The notes beneath the pieces are model-generated. The model was not told the DNA's origin. It saw nothing but the letters and a program-made list of their open reading frames with translations, and searched no databases. Below, one piece after another: positions 37,301 to 49,507 of a stretch of DNA of 64,000 nt. Each line of letters starts with the position of its first letter. Position 1 is the stretch's first letter. The position numbers and the translations under genes were made by a program. The DNA is from Andrena cerasifolii (taxonomy: Eukaryota; Arthropoda; Insecta; Hymenoptera; Andrenidae), in assembly GCF_050908995.1 (NCBI RefSeq), contig NC_135119.1:20551001-20615000 (forward strand). The letters run 5' to 3'.

Positions 37301-39151
37301 TAGAGCAGCTCATCCGTGCGCTTCATTTCTTCGTCTAACTTCCTCATCGACTCCTCTAACTTTTTGCTCTTCAACTGCTCCTGATCCAAGGCTAGCTTCA
37401 GCTCCACCGATTGCTGCGTACCAGCCAGCATCAGATCTCTATAACACGCGATAGTTTGCTTCTGCAGAATTTATACAGTGCAGTAGTGGTGAAATCGAAG
37501 GCGCGGTTCCCCAAATCCCCCAAAAAAAAACAAACAAAAAATTCAACAAATTATGAAACTGGGGATATGTAGAGGATATACAGGTACTTGTTACGCAATT
37601 TTGACGACTGTTCAAATACAGTCTAAGGGGGTGAAATAACCCCTGAAAAGGGTCGACTATTTTAGCTCGCGAACTGTTAGATAATATTTTTACCAAATGA
37701 TCCTAATTAATTAAAGGAAGTAACTTTTGTCTGAAAACTTTTGCTATTTCACCGACTCTTTTCCGATTTTGCGTTAGCTATAATTCTCGAACTGTAAGAG
37801 ACAGAAAAATAGTTCTCAGGCAAATGTTATTTCTTTTAATTGGGACTACTATTTGGTAAAAGTGATACGCGAGTTGTAACACAAAATCGGAAAATAGCCG
37901 GATTTTCAGGGGTCGGTAAAATTTCACCCTTTCAGAGTGAATTTTGGCACTTCATATTCCCAAAGTTTCACGATTCGCAGTGCCCCTTGTTCTACGCGAT
38001 AAGGCAATAAATGCAAGCTGAAAAGTATACTTGTTTCAATCCTCTCCCCTCCCACTATCTTATTTTACGTCTGAAGTACCAAGAATTCAAGTAATTTTAG
38101 AAATATAGCAAAGTACACAATACCTGCTGAAATCGTGCATGGAAAGGTCGTTTATATAAAGGCCTGTGGCGATCAGTGCATTCAGGTCTGGCATAACAGG
38201 TGTACCCAGGTACATCATCATCCTCCAGTTATCCATGTATATCATTTGACCTGCGGAGTTTTCTACTTATTAAGGGACTCGTCTACTTAGGAACTTAATA
38301 CACAGTGGAGAGCTGGGTCTAAAATATTGGTTGCCACGAAACAAAGGAGCCACAACTACAAGGCTATCATTTAATAGTCACAACAGTAAAGATCCGAGCC
38401 TATATAACGTATGCGCCGGCCTCGCATAATATTTTTCATAGTTATTTATTATATTCGTAAATACAAAGTATTTTTTTTTAAATATTAATACAACGTGAAT
38501 TTTAGTCACACGCAGTAATAACATTGGATCTTCCATTACATTTTCAAGCTACTAAAAAGTCATTAACGTTTTGATCATATTGTCTGATGTTTAAAGGCAA
38601 GCTGACACCCTGGCCAATCCGCCACTGTTAATATACCGTAGTCAGACTGTAGGAAGTTTTTGAAAGCTTAGACAGTGTTAAAACTCGGAGGATAATTGGA
38701 GAAGCTTACCCTTCAGTCTTAACGTCCTGTCGTCCACAGAATCCAGCTCCTCGCTCAGTAAAATTTCGTTTCCATGCCGATCGGATGGGCGTTCCGTAAG
38801 AATTGGTTCCACCGTTACCAGCTCGAAAATGTTGTTCGTTCGATTCAGGATCTGCGGCGGGAGAAATGTGTTCGAGCAATGAAACCCACTGCGGGGTTTA
38901 AAGTGTTTTCACACTTACAGAGTGAAACTTGAACGCGATGAGCGGTCTGACGAGATCGAAGAAGTGCGTGATCTTCTTGCCAATGAGATCGGGCAGTATC
39001 ACCATCAACGAGTTCCCGATGCTCCTCACAATCATGTCCGACCTGGAAACGAGGACGAAAGGACGAGAGAAGTTATGCAAAGTGATAATGAGAATTATCA
39101 GGCTTCCAGGAATGTTAGGTCGCTTTTGTGAGACGTTAATCTCCTCCAATA

Positions 39152-39199
<48 letters not shown>

Positions 39200-42100
39200 C
39201 TTTATTATTATTATTATTATTATTATTCGTCTTTATTACTTGACACATCCAGAGAAGAAAATAATACATAAAGACAAGCGAAGTAAATGGCGAGGCTGCA
39301 GTACAATACTATTAGAAGCCTAACCATAACTAAATAACTAACTAAATGACTAAAAAAAAAACTAACTAACATTAAGAAACTGGAAAGTTATCGTGACGCA
39401 TAATGTAACCATATATATCGCCGAGCTTTACATTTAAAATCAGGAAACGAATTTAAACCTCGAATATCAGGTGCGAGGGAATTATAGTAATGAGCCGAAA
39501 TATAAGCAAAGGATGATTGAAATTTAGATGTCAAGTGTGTCGGTATGGAAAGGAGACTTTGGTGTCGAGTAGAAAGAGAATTAGGCCCATGGTAAGAAAG
39601 ATTATTGCGAAGAATATTATAGAGATAAGGCGGGACATGAGATGAGAGTATTTTGTCAACGATACAACATAAATGGAAAATCCAGCGCTGAGGCATACGT
39701 AACCAAGACGTTTTGATATATAGGTGAGAGATATGATCATACTTTGGGACACAAAAAGAAAAACGCAAACACGTTTATCGTGTGCACTTTGAGCTGCGTA
39801 AATAATGCAGCTCCGTTTCGTACTTTCCTAACTGAACACTATTGGACATCCTAAATCTTTATTTCTTTAAGAAATATAATTTCTTAATATAATTTCTTTC
39901 TAATCTTTAAGAAATAATTTCTTAAGATTTCTTTAAAGAAAATGAACTCCACATTCTCAACATACCGTCAAGAACCCAGTTCCTGATCGGAACCCAATTC
40001 CTGATCAGTTTAGGAAAACAAACCAAATAATAAGCTTATTATGATACAAATTTATTCTAACAAATTACTAAATAATTATGAAGTATTTTGAAATTTATAC
40101 GCAAAATTCGATAGCTCATAGTAAAACGTGTGAAGGTGATCAGGAACTGCTCCCTTCGCATTTTTCACTTTCAAAGTTAAATTATAAAATAATTATTACT
40201 ATGTGTGCACTTTTTTTAATACGAAATTAAAAATAAAACATAGATTTACTGAAATAACAAATAATCTTTTAAATTTGGTTAAGTTTTCCCCTTACACGTT
40301 TAAAAACCCGCGGTAGTTACTCTTAAGTGATCAGGAACTGGGTCCTTGACGGTGATTTTTTTATTCAGAAAATAAATTTGTCTGGTCATACGACGGTTTC
40401 GATCGATATGCAGGGTGTTCTTAAGGAATATAAGGATGCTTATAACTGCAAAAATAAGCATTATCCGACACACAAGTACACCAGTTTTTTAAAATTATTT
40501 TTCTGAGCAAAGCAGATCCTGAAAATGTCCCTCCTTTTATAAACACCCTGTACACGAGTGACAAAGGGTTGCACGTACCCAAAGACGATGCAGAAGGGGA
40601 ATATTTCGAACAGCACGGAAGCTCCTATCGGCAGGTGTTTCTCTTCGCGGGTCATTGCCAGCGAAGCTTGCGTGAAAGCTCTGTTATCAAAGGTGAGCTG
40701 AAAGGTGACGTGCACGGTGTCGAAGAGGACCTCCTCGCGCACCAGCTCGATCTGTAATTCCTTGTGATAAAAATGACGGGCGACTTCTCTTATCTGGCCC
40801 ATCGTGTAATAAACGAATCCCCGTCGTTTGCTCCTGTAATGGAGAGTCAAGCCTGCAATAAAGGGGAAATTGAGGATAAACACAAATCGGCAGTGCGTGC
40901 GCGGGGATCGCTAGAAATCTTTCTACCCCTGCCAGAATATGTGTTGCTTTTACTACGGCAAACTGTACAAGATCCTTCCGAAACGTGGATTAGAAATTTC
41001 GAGAGCTCCACTGTGTCCTAAAAGTAACACAGTAGAACTTCCACCATCCGAATTGATAAGGAGACATGTTCGTACGAGGATGAGGACATTTTTGGATAAT
41101 GAAACACTCGCTTTCTTCGTGATTATTATTCTGCATTTCAGAAAAAGTGATGCAAGTAAGGATACTAAAAATGGAAAATCGTTCAATTTCCCACGTTGTA
41201 TATTCTTGATATTTTTGCGGGAAGATTATGTAAGATGTGAACGCTTGCAATGGCAATTTCATCTTACAGTCGTTTATATAGCATTTATTTTGATCGTTGC
41301 AGAAGGGTGGAATGTTTCTGTTTACTACATATTTAATCATGAAAGGAATAGTAACAACGGGTGCTCGGATACTGGAGGTTCTGCTGTTAGTCAGTAAGGG
41401 GAAGTTATAAAGAATTTGTGTATCAGAAAATAACGAGGAACGTGTTGCGTCAATGCAGTAAACTTAAGTTGGGTAATACAAGTATTGACTGGGGTATTAA
41501 TCGATTTAGTACAATTTTAAGAATCACGGTACAATGATATTTGTAGAATCCACTGTTTAATTTCCAATTTGTTGTGCTTGGTTTAAGGGAAAATGCCACC
41601 CCTGAGACGGTTAAATGTAGCTGTAACAACTAAACTAGCAGCTGCGCACGAAGAACAATGATAGATTCTTTTTATTCAAGAAAGATAGATTTTTAAAGCT
41701 TATGGCTTTTGAAAAACGAAAATAAAATTATGCTTTTCTAGGCCTTTCAATCGAAGGCCTAATAAAGGACACGCTGGTGTGGTGTGCACTCTCCTGCTGG
41801 AACGGTGGGTGCTGCGATAAAACTAATTGTTTCTCCACACTCAGCATGGCCGTAGTTCTGGTATGAACCACTATCATGAGGATTAAAATTAATTTGACCC
41901 CACTTTAGATACTTTGATTTCATATCACGGAAAACGAGCACAAATTTTTTGATAAAATATGAAACGAAAACAAGACCTAAAATTTCAACAGTCTTGTCCT
42001 TGGTTCATTCCAGAGCTCCATGTGTGGCTGAACTGTTGTAAAATTTTCAAGACTGTAGGTGCTTTAGTTTTTGACTAATCACGCACACAGGTTTCAAAAA

Positions 42101-43630
42101 GGTATTTTCAGGAAATCAACAAGTTCATATTTAAAGTGATATTGCGAACACGTAAATTGACTTACCAGCCCGAATCCATTTCGGCACTAATCTAGAGCTA
42201 TAAAAAAATGCGAAAATAAATAATGGAGAAGTGTTGACCTCGGGGCTGGCATTTCCCCTTAATTGTAAGAGTTTACCATTAAGCTCGAATTAGAATAATA
42301 CGAAAATTACTATGAAAGAGGAAGCATATTGCGTGCCAGCGCAAATATCCTTTGCTCGAGGTTCGTTTACCTTGCCGCGTCTCGTTTTCGCAAATAAACG
42401 AAGGAGCTCTCATCCTCGGATAGGAGAACTTGAGATATTCGTGCAAGTTGTCCAAACCATTTAGGAAATCTCTCACGTGCCGTCCAAGTACTGAAAGCAC
42501 ACGATCGTAACCGTACTGGCCAACGAATCCTACGAAGTGTACACCCATCTGATCGAAAAATTCTTTTTCCGTGATGCCAAGTACCTGCGATACGAGCGAA
42601 AGATATATTCGGATCGAACAAGGTCCAAACGTGTCTGTTCCACGTGGCGTGCAACCACAAAATTACGATTACCACGAACTGACTGTATTCCTTTCATTCA
42701 CCATAATTCGAGAAATTTAGACTCTTCCCTGCTCCCCGAGAAATTTATCATTCAACGCAAAATTCAATTCGAAAAGTTAATTCTGTCGTTAGTTTCAGAA
42801 TTTCTCTCCCTTTCATCTAGGGGTTATTTATTTACACCCGATTCATTGCGATTTTACCGGCTTATTGTATTCAATGGAAAACGTCGAATTTGTCTGTGGT
42901 TAAATTAACAATTCTCTTAATTGTGAGTTCATCTAGATATAAGATAACTTTTGGGAATGTTACCTGCACTCAGGGGCGAATTTGTGTATACAGGCAGCAA
43001 ATTTATGAGGGCCGCAAATTTTGAGCGAAAGAAATTGACAAATGTTTAAACAGAGGCTTGGCGCGACCTTAGAAACAATTCACTATATTTTCATGTAGCA
43101 AATTATATCAATAACTCATACGTGAGTTGCCATAATTATCGAAGTCGTTTTAAAATTATCTCGACTCTTTTAGATTAAAGTATTTGATATTTCGCGGAAA
43201 TCTCCAAATCCACCCCTGCCTGCAATTATGCGTAATTATATCGAGCACAGTTTTCACAATTATTATGGGATTACACCGTTGGAAATTATTAGAAATTCCG
43301 AAGCTGCTTTTAGATTCTAAGAAAGTATATTATCGGGAGACTATGAGGCTTTTTAAAAAAAAAAAGGTGCCTCGTCGAACAGAACACGCTTTTCGTGGGA
43401 CATCTTTTTGTGTGGCATCAGAAACGAAGAAGGTGTTTAAGATGCTGCGTTTCAGTCCTTACCTGAATTGCCTTCTTCGCTAGTCTCGGTATGAGATTCT
43501 CAGGGTAGACTTGATGAACACTGAAGCTGGGTTGATCCACGGATGCTTGCCGCCGAATCTCCTCCCATCTGTCTTCCCCGTACACCTGTCGTATGTACTC
43601 GGACATGTTCTCTAGTATTAGGCCGTACAT
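31324..43630 (-). CDS. Gyc88E: Atypical soluble guanylyl cyclase, Gyc88E / beta-3 type, 12 exons, 832 aa
   Basis: Makes cGMP from GTP; in flies this subtype is weakly NO-sensitive and acts in oxygen sensing. Exons: 43630-43463, 42584-42371, 40852-40579, 39042-38919, 38851-38710, 38250-38124, 37438-37234, 36669-36523, 36014-35882, 33772-33545, 33058-32729 and 31730-31324. All phases fit (2499 nt). A haem-binding HNOB domain (about 1-180) has the proximal His at 104 (NLHEYL) and the YxSxR motif at 133-137 (YRSKR). HNOBA and a coiled coil follow (about 220-410, with QSVELKLALDQEQLKSKKLE). The catalytic domain (about 415-595) has metal Asp 429 and 473, guanine-selecting Glu469 and Cys539, and Asn546/Arg550. 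Both half-site sets on one chain fit an active homodimer. A tail of about 235 residues, Ser/Glu rich, is a mark of the beta-3 group. The last exon's acceptor is the least certain join. Confidence 0.92.
31989..32708. mobile_element. TTAA-flanked foldback element in the last cyclase intron
   Basis: Inverted arms of about 310 bp start GGGGTCATGCTCAGTCAGGA and are flanked by TTAA (31985-31988 and 32709-32712). The whole is about 720 bp with a short AT-rich loop near 32340. It lies between exons 12 and 11 of the cyclase, about 20 bp from the exon 11 donor. The TTAA target suggests a piggyBac-class non-autonomous element. Confidence 0.85.
33232..33441. repeat. 18-bp tandem repeat in cyclase intron 10
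   Basis: About 11.7 copies of TTTCAAATAATATAATTA, almost perfect. Each unit contains a near-palindrome, AAATAATATAATTATTT. It sits between exon 11 and exon 10 of the cyclase, about 100 bp from the exon 10 donor. Confidence 0.95.
34839..35839. mobile_element. 1.0-kb TA-flanked element in cyclase intron 9
   Basis: Terminal inverted repeats begin GGGGAGACCGGGGCTAGTTG, with TA on each outer side. The motif GTTAGTTGAC recurs inside both ends as subterminal repeats. The open frames inside are short and unlike a transposase, so it appears non-autonomous. Its right end is about 40 bp from the exon 9 donor. Confidence 0.8.
37545..37990. mobile_element. Foldback element in cyclase intron 6
   Basis: Diverged inverted arms share CGCGAACTGTTAG / ACGCGAGTTGTAAC and the GGGGTGAAAT block. 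It resembles the foldback upstream of receptor C (shared AAAATCGGAAAATAGCCG and GAGTGAATTTTGGC). It is older in appearance than that copy because the arms match less well. Confidence 0.6.
39150..39860 (-). mobile_element. 3' fragment of a non-LTR retrotransposon in cyclase intron 3
   Basis: On the minus strand the frame ending at 39388 encodes a reverse-transcriptase C-terminal segment: HVPPYLYNIL, a SLLSIPTHLTSKFQSSF stretch, YNSLAPDIRG and a short basic end. This fits the thumb and C-terminal region of CR1/Jockey/I-type LINEs. About 150 bp of 3' UTR follow, then a tail of about 30 AAT units (39150-39238). It is 5'-truncated, as most LINE copies are. Confidence 0.75.
39964..40354. mobile_element. 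MITE with GGTTCTTGACGGT-type ends in cyclase intron 3
   Basis: The left end ACCGTCAAGAACCCAGTTCC and the right end GGAACTGGGTCCTTGACGGT are inverted partners about 390 bp apart. Internal GATCAGGAACTG copies repeat near 40137 and 40329. No coding capacity. The target duplication is unclear. Confidence 0.65.
40411..40552. mobile_element. Possible short MITE next to cyclase exon 3
   Basis: GCAGGGTGTTCTTAAG at the left and TATAAACACCCTGTAC at the right form short inverted ends around about 140 bp, ending 26 bp from the exon 3 donor. The arms are short, so this is a tentative call. Confidence 0.4.
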
Positions 43631-44213
43631 CTTTGCTAATTCTCACTCGCTTCCTAGCGTGAAAGACGAAACAATCATCCACTCGAATTCGTTGGGATTA
43701 AATTCGGTACGCAGGGCGTGGGAAAACAGTGTTGATAAATCCTGTCGAGCAGTAAAGGAAAGGAAGAAATACATAACTACAGTCTAATGCCTCGTCTGTG
43801 CGGCTTTTAACGCCTCCCTAAGCATCGCGTTAGAAACTGGTCCAAACACGAGGACGCAAAATTAATTTCCATAGTTCAAGCACACCCGATTAGGCTACGA
43901 TTTTAATGCTACGCAGCCCTGGCAATCCCACGCAAATGGAATTCATGGAATTTAAAACAGAAACTGATTCGCCTGTCAGATGCAAAAAACGTCACGTTTG
44001 ATTTACTTTTAAAAGAGTTTTAAATTTCAAATTCGTTAGCTGGATCTTCTGTGAATACCTGGTGCATTATGCGCAGAGAGAAACGGGGGTGGGTTGCAGC
44101 AAAGAATCTTGGATACTCGGAAACAGTTTCACTTGCGCCTGAGTAAAATGATCTCAAATGGGACGCTGATGCATTATTAAGAACAATGTGAATTCGATTG
44201 ACCTCACAAGGGG

Positions 44214-44751
44214 AGGACACCATGTGGTAGACACCGATTTTTACGAGACTTGGCACGATGGATCTATGTCGAAAATAAGTGAACAGGTGTCCGAGTGTTT
44301 AAGCCTATAGGCTTTAATAATAGAAATATTTACATGTAAATAATTAAACATTTCATAGTGGCCGTGGGGTTTTAGTGGGTAAAAATCCCACACTACCCTG
44401 GCGCCCCCGGGGATTCCCCTCTGAAGGAATGGGGGTGCCTTTTGAAGATTTTCCCAAGTTAAAAAAAAATTTGTAAAAAAATATTTATAAAGTTTCTTTT
44501 AACGTGGAGACATCTTCGAAAGGCACCCCGACGCCTCCAGAAGGGAATCTTTTGCGGGCGCAGGGTAGTTTGGGATTTTTACCCACTAAAACCCCACGGC
44601 CACTATGAAATTTTTAATAACTTACATGTAAATATTTTTATTATTAAGGCCCATTGGCAGAAACGCTCGGACACCTATTTACTTATTTTTTACATAGACC
44701 CATCGTGCCAAGGCTCATCAAAATCGGTGTCTACCACATGGTGTCCTTCCC
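44214..44751. mobile_element. Foldback element with arms of about 230 bp
   Basis: Outer ends GGACACCATGTGGTAGACAC are inverted at about 44214 and 44751. The arms also share GGCACGATGGATCTATG-type sequence, GTGGCCGTGGGGTTTTAGTG and a CACCCC/GGGGTG block, around a central AT-rich loop near 44470. No transposase and no certain target duplication. Confidence 0.8.
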
Positions 44752-44925
44752 TGTTAGTAAAATTTAAGCCAAATGCCACGTTCTTTCACACCTGATTTGT
44801 TAATGTCCCAATTGTATTTCATTTAAGTGGCACTTCATCATTTTCTCAAGAAGCATCGTGCAATATACATTATACGATACTTTCCAAATTTATCAAAACA
44901 CAATGCTATCATTTTCCATAACACG

Positions 44926-45045
44926 AGGCCTTGAGAACAAAAACGGACTAACCCACATTTTTTGCGGGATTGAGTTAATAGCAGTAATGTATTCCAACAA
45001 GTTGTACTAATCGCATGAAATAGGAGGAATTAATTTTTTGTAAGA
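44926..45045. mobile_element. Half copy of the MITE found at 58531
   Basis: GCCTTGAGAACAAAAACGGACT, then CATTTTTTGCG and AATGTATTCCAACA, match the left part of the complete element at 58531-58680. The right inverted end is missing. Confidence 0.6.
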
Positions 45046-46351
45046 AACTATATCCCACCCCTAATAATAAATAAATCCAACTTTCACATAAACAAAATGT
45101 AAGTGTAATTATTTTTTTTTAACTCCGTAAAGGCAGAATATATTAAGTAGGAACCGAGTGTAAAAATTGGGGGTGCCAAAAATCTTCTTGCATAAATGCG
45201 CAAGCATTGTCGCGCCGGCCCTGTTCTCAATGCCTGATATATCCCTTCTCGAAGGATCAAACCGAAACGGATCATAGAAATTAATGACAGGCATGTTCGA
45301 TAATAGAGCGAACCCTAGGGCACTTTTCACCCTTACTCTGTTACAAATCTTGCGCACAAGTCACCGTGATACGCTTTTGTCTAGTTCCAGCGACTCTCCC
45401 ACCTTTCAAAACCAGCTACCCCAAATTTTCCATGTGCTGCGAATTTGGGGATAAAACTGGGAACTGTGAATACCCTTGTCGAGGTTTGCTTCGAGCAATC
45501 AGTGCCATTCGAGCCGGGATAGCGAGAGGCACTCTCGCAGGACATTCCCCGTGACGCGTTGCTGGTACATCCTTCGAGGTCCTTCCAGTTACGCGGTAGT
45601 GAGACACAACTAGTTTTCATTCGCGTCCTTGTAGCATATGTTAAATAACACGCTCGAGTGTGAATGCAACGGCTGCTGCGATTCAAATAACGCGCGCCGA
45701 AAGTTGAAGCACCCAACTTCACTCGCCTCTATCTCAGAACCGAACCCCCGGATTGTGAAATGGTAACTGACTTTTCAATTGTTTATGGCATCAGAAATTA
45801 GCATATTTCGGCTTGCCTTCTAATTTCGGGACACCCGGTATAATATTTATTTACAGCGCAAGAAAAAGACGCAAGTGTTTCATGTAAAAATAAATTTTGA
45901 GACACGAAAGACTTTGAAGATTCAGAGCGAGAACATGGCTGGCGCGTCTGTCTATTACAGGGTGTTTCCACTTGCGCTGGTGTTCGCAAGCGTTCACGGT
46001 AATTTGGTTACTCAGTACTGCAGATTTTTACAGATTCTGCTTCTTATTATGTCAAAAGTTTGTTCGTGACAACGTCAAAAAGAAAATTGCATTTTTATTC
46101 TGAAAAAGCACAAGATTCAATGCCTGGTAGCAACCCCTAATATGTAATTCAAAAAATAAAATTAATACCACATTACTTACTCATAAAGGTGAATAACATC
46201 GACAGAATGCCCCGTGAAGAAATGCAAAAATAATTTTTTGGGGTCAACTAAGCACCCACCCTAATGCACATAGATTCGTTGCCGATTACCTTACAATCTT
46301 CAAGCTACAAAATTTAGGTCCCCCCTTCACTAAGAACTAGACTCTGACTTA

Positions 46352-46552
46352 CTGACTCACGTCGAGAAGCTTGGTTAATTTGCAAGCTCTGATAAGGACG
46401 ATGCGAAGTCCGTAGAGTGGTTGCTGTATATCCTTGGTTGGCAAGCTTTTATCAACAGACGAATCGAATGGTGGCGTTTTTATTCTGCGAATTAGATTCA
46501 CATCGTCCTTATCAGGGCTTCCAAATTAACCAAGCTTCTCGACGTGAGTCAG
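46352..46552. mobile_element. TA-flanked MITE with about 55-bp inverted ends
   Basis: Left CTGACTCACGTCGAGAAGCT and its inverse at the right, with arms continuing through GGTTAATTTG to GATAAGGACGATG. TA flanks both sides. About 201 bp with a short central loop. A Tc1/mariner-type target is inferred from TA. Confidence 0.8.
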
Positions 46553-47284
46553 TAAACAATGCCATAATATTCATCGCGCATCCACGCGAAAAAGAATCGT
46601 ACGTGTGCGCAGAATGGCAACGACTTATCATCCCCCGAGATGTTATCCTTCGGTCATCCTTCCCGAAACTGACCACTCGCGTTGTCTAACCGTTGGCGCG
46701 CACGTACTTGCGTATACCGAACTTTCGGGAGGCCTCCCCTTCGGCGTAGCCCCGGTATTGCTCGCGATAATAGCCGCAACTTTATTCCGTATCGAGCCGT
46801 CTCGTCGGCGATGCGAGCCGTCTTTTACCATAACCGACGAAAATAACTCAAGATCAAGGAGCCTCCCGCGGAACGATCTTTCCCCGGCGCAGCGTTACCG
46901 CCGACATATCGCCGACGTATTCCACCGTTTTCGGATGCTCCTCGCGTTTTTTCATTATGATGATCACTGACCCCGCACACCAAAAGGACGAGGTCTGGCT
47001 GACGTTTTTGCTTGAATTAAAATCAACCGCCCATATAAGCGAGTGCGCCGGTTATTATTAGACCGTTCACAATTTCGCTCACGTATGAACCGCCGCCGAT
47101 ATGGATGTACGCGGCTAGATATTCGCCTACGGATGAAAAGCGAGAGTCCACCTTCGCGGGCTCATACATTAAGCAATTTCGAGTGGGTCACTATTAGTGG
47201 GGGCCAAGATTTTTCTTTTCTTCCTCGTCGATCGCTCGACGGCTCGCTAGTAAGGCTGCGACGGATATTCGAGTGTTCGGATAT

Positions 47285-47700
47285 TATAATTTGAGAGTCG
47301 AATAATTCGAATGATTAGGAGTATTCGGGTAGTATTCGAATATTATTCGAATAATTAGTAGTATTCGAATATTATTCGAATAATTAGTAATATTCGAATA
47401 TTATTCGAATAATTAGTAGTATTCGAATATTATTCGAATAATTAGTAGTATTCGAATATTATTCGAATAATTAGTAGTATTCGAATATTATTCGAATAAT
47501 TAAGAGTAACCGAATATTCGCACGTTACTCGAATAATAAAGAGTATTCGAGTATCCGAATATTCGAACGTTACTCGAATAATAAAGAGTATTCGAGTATC
47601 CGAATATTCGAACGTTACTCGAATAATAAAGAGTATTCGAGTATCCGAATATTCGAACGTTACTCGAATAATTAAGAGTATTCCAGTAATTAAGAGCAAT
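47285..47700. repeat. TTCGAA-rich minisatellite, 29-bp then 45-bp units
   Basis: About six copies of a 29-bp unit built from ATTATTCGAATAATTAGTAG, followed by about three copies of a 45-bp unit containing AATAAAGAGTATTCGAGTAT. Both units are made of the palindromic core ATTCGAAT. Scattered single cores continue to about 47880. Confidence 0.9.
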
Positions 47701-49213
47701 TTCATGTTCTAATCAGAACATGAAATATTTTTGCACACATTATCGTGAAATTCATTTCACATTGACCTTCACAATTATTTGTTTCTCAAAGGTTTAAATT
47801 CGTGTTCGGTACAATCCGAAATTCGAACAACTTGAATTATTCGAAAACTCAGAATTATTCGAATAAATTATTCGAATATTTACAGCTCTAACCGCTATAA
47901 ACGCGTCGTCCGATAAGTTCCACGTAAACGAACGAAATTATTTCTACGAGGAAGAAACTGGTGATTGTTATATTATTCGCCAGTTAATTGTTTATGTACA
48001 TATTTATTTAATAATTTCTGACAGTCGGATGTTTGTAGTTTCTAAGTAGTAGCAATACGATCATTTATAAACTATCGTCGAGTGTGAGGTATGAGTTGTA
48101 ACTTTTAAAGAATGATTTATGAAATTACTATCCAATTTTGATATTTCACTTAAGGACAGAATTTATTAAGAGTATCACGATTCGAATTATCAGCGTTTTT
48201 CTTTAAATGGTTATGCGGATAATGCTGGAAATGCATGCTGGTGTGTATTTTTTATATTTCGCAGCAATTGTATCGATGGGGGGTTACTTTGACCTTTAGT
48301 TGTTCATATTCGAGATGATTGGCTTATATTAGTACAAATGGTGGTTTGGCGTGTTACGCAGGTCTAAAACGTATAGGGGGTGCCACTATGGGGTCTGATA
48401 ATGAATAATATACCAGAAAACTGGCTGAAATTAGCTTCGTAAAATGGACAGAGAAATAATATTCCCTGTATTTTATATTACTTTTACACAAATCCCATGG
48501 TTACCTCTCTGCTTTAACTTCTTCCAAAACAAAAAATATTCCCCTTAAATATATCTAACAATCACCAGACAAATAAAAGGAAAGAGACTTCAATTACATC
48601 GAATCTATCTGCCATCCTTACACCTCCGAATTTCTAAATCCAACAACGATTAAGATATACACTAATTTGAACCTTTTGAGCTAGCAATAACGCTTGCAAC
48701 TCAAACTTTCCATCGATCCTTATTCATCTCAAAATCCTTCCTCGATTCAAGCATACAAAATACAACTAAGTTACCTTGCAATTGAGGACTCCTCTAAGAG
48801 GACCCTCACCCTGACTTAAAAACTAAACTTATCTACCTCTAGGAGGCACATTATCCTTAAACCCAAACAGCAAAAATCTTCCAATTATAATTACCATTCA
48901 TGACATAAAAGAAAAAGCTTGCCCATACACTCTATAAAAATTGATACAAATTTAGGTAAATTCAGAAATTCATTTTACGCATAATACATTACTGCAAATA
49001 TTATTTATTTCGTCACCCGAATAAGCATGTTATCATCTTATGCCGCTCTTATTATTACTATTAGGCAAATATTGCTGCAGAATTTATTTATTTGCAAGGA
49101 TATGTGGCTTGAAATTAGGTGGATTCGTGTCATTTTATCAACCGTATCGCTGTGAAAATAAGACCGACGCGATAAACGTTTCCAGTACTGTATGCAAACG
49201 CCTTCAGTCTTAC

Positions 49214-49487
49214 CAATCGAGTCGCAACCCGCGGGCGGCTTCAGTGAAATCGATCCCGAGATCCTGACGATCAGTGTCACCAGCACGAACGCAAGCCGAT
49301 CGCCGATGGATAAAAGGACGATGGAGAAACAGTCGCAACCCGCGTTTCGTACGTGTTCCCGGAAGGAAGCAGTGCGACCGGTTGCCACGGCAATTTCGCG
49401 ATACTTGCACCGACGCTTTAACACGGCCTCTCACTCTTTTTCACAGTAAATATCTAACGATCGGTGCATTCGGAAGCACACATATCT
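49214..49487 (-). other. Candidate non-coding first exon, possibly of the cyclase gene
   Basis: On the minus strand a TATAAATAG box (49508-49516) precedes a GC-rich segment that ends in a good splice donor, ATTG/GTAAGACT, at 49214. The nearest suitable minus-strand acceptor known to lie before a coding start is at 43654, 23 nt upstream of the cyclase ATG. The open frame inside (containing LLSIGDRLAFVLVTLIVRIS) would hit a stop just after that join, so it would act as UTR. Alternatives are a separate non-coding RNA or a gene I did not recognise. Confidence 0.35.
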
Positions 49488-49507
49488 CGCGGGCGCATCT
49501 GCCACTT

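Larger units (their letters stand above)
43654..49213. other. Gene-poor region upstream of the cyclase coding start
   Basis: No protein-coding gene recognised. It contains separately listed foldback and MITE elements, the TTCGAA-rich minisatellite, and GC-rich islands near 45370-45600 and 46600-47250. A good splice acceptor, CTTTCACGCTAG, ends at 43654 just upstream of the cyclase ATG, so part of this interval may be a 5' UTR intron. Confidence 0.45.

Noticed and set aside
47442..47705. 87-codon repetitive open frame
   Set aside because: It is the translation of the 29- and 45-bp minisatellite units, not a gene.
49038..49449. Overlapping open frames in a GC-rich segment, one with a hydrophobic stretch like a signal peptide
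   Set aside because: No family resemblance, no consistent second exon, and a composition that makes open frames likely on all strands. Treated as a possible non-coding exon instead.
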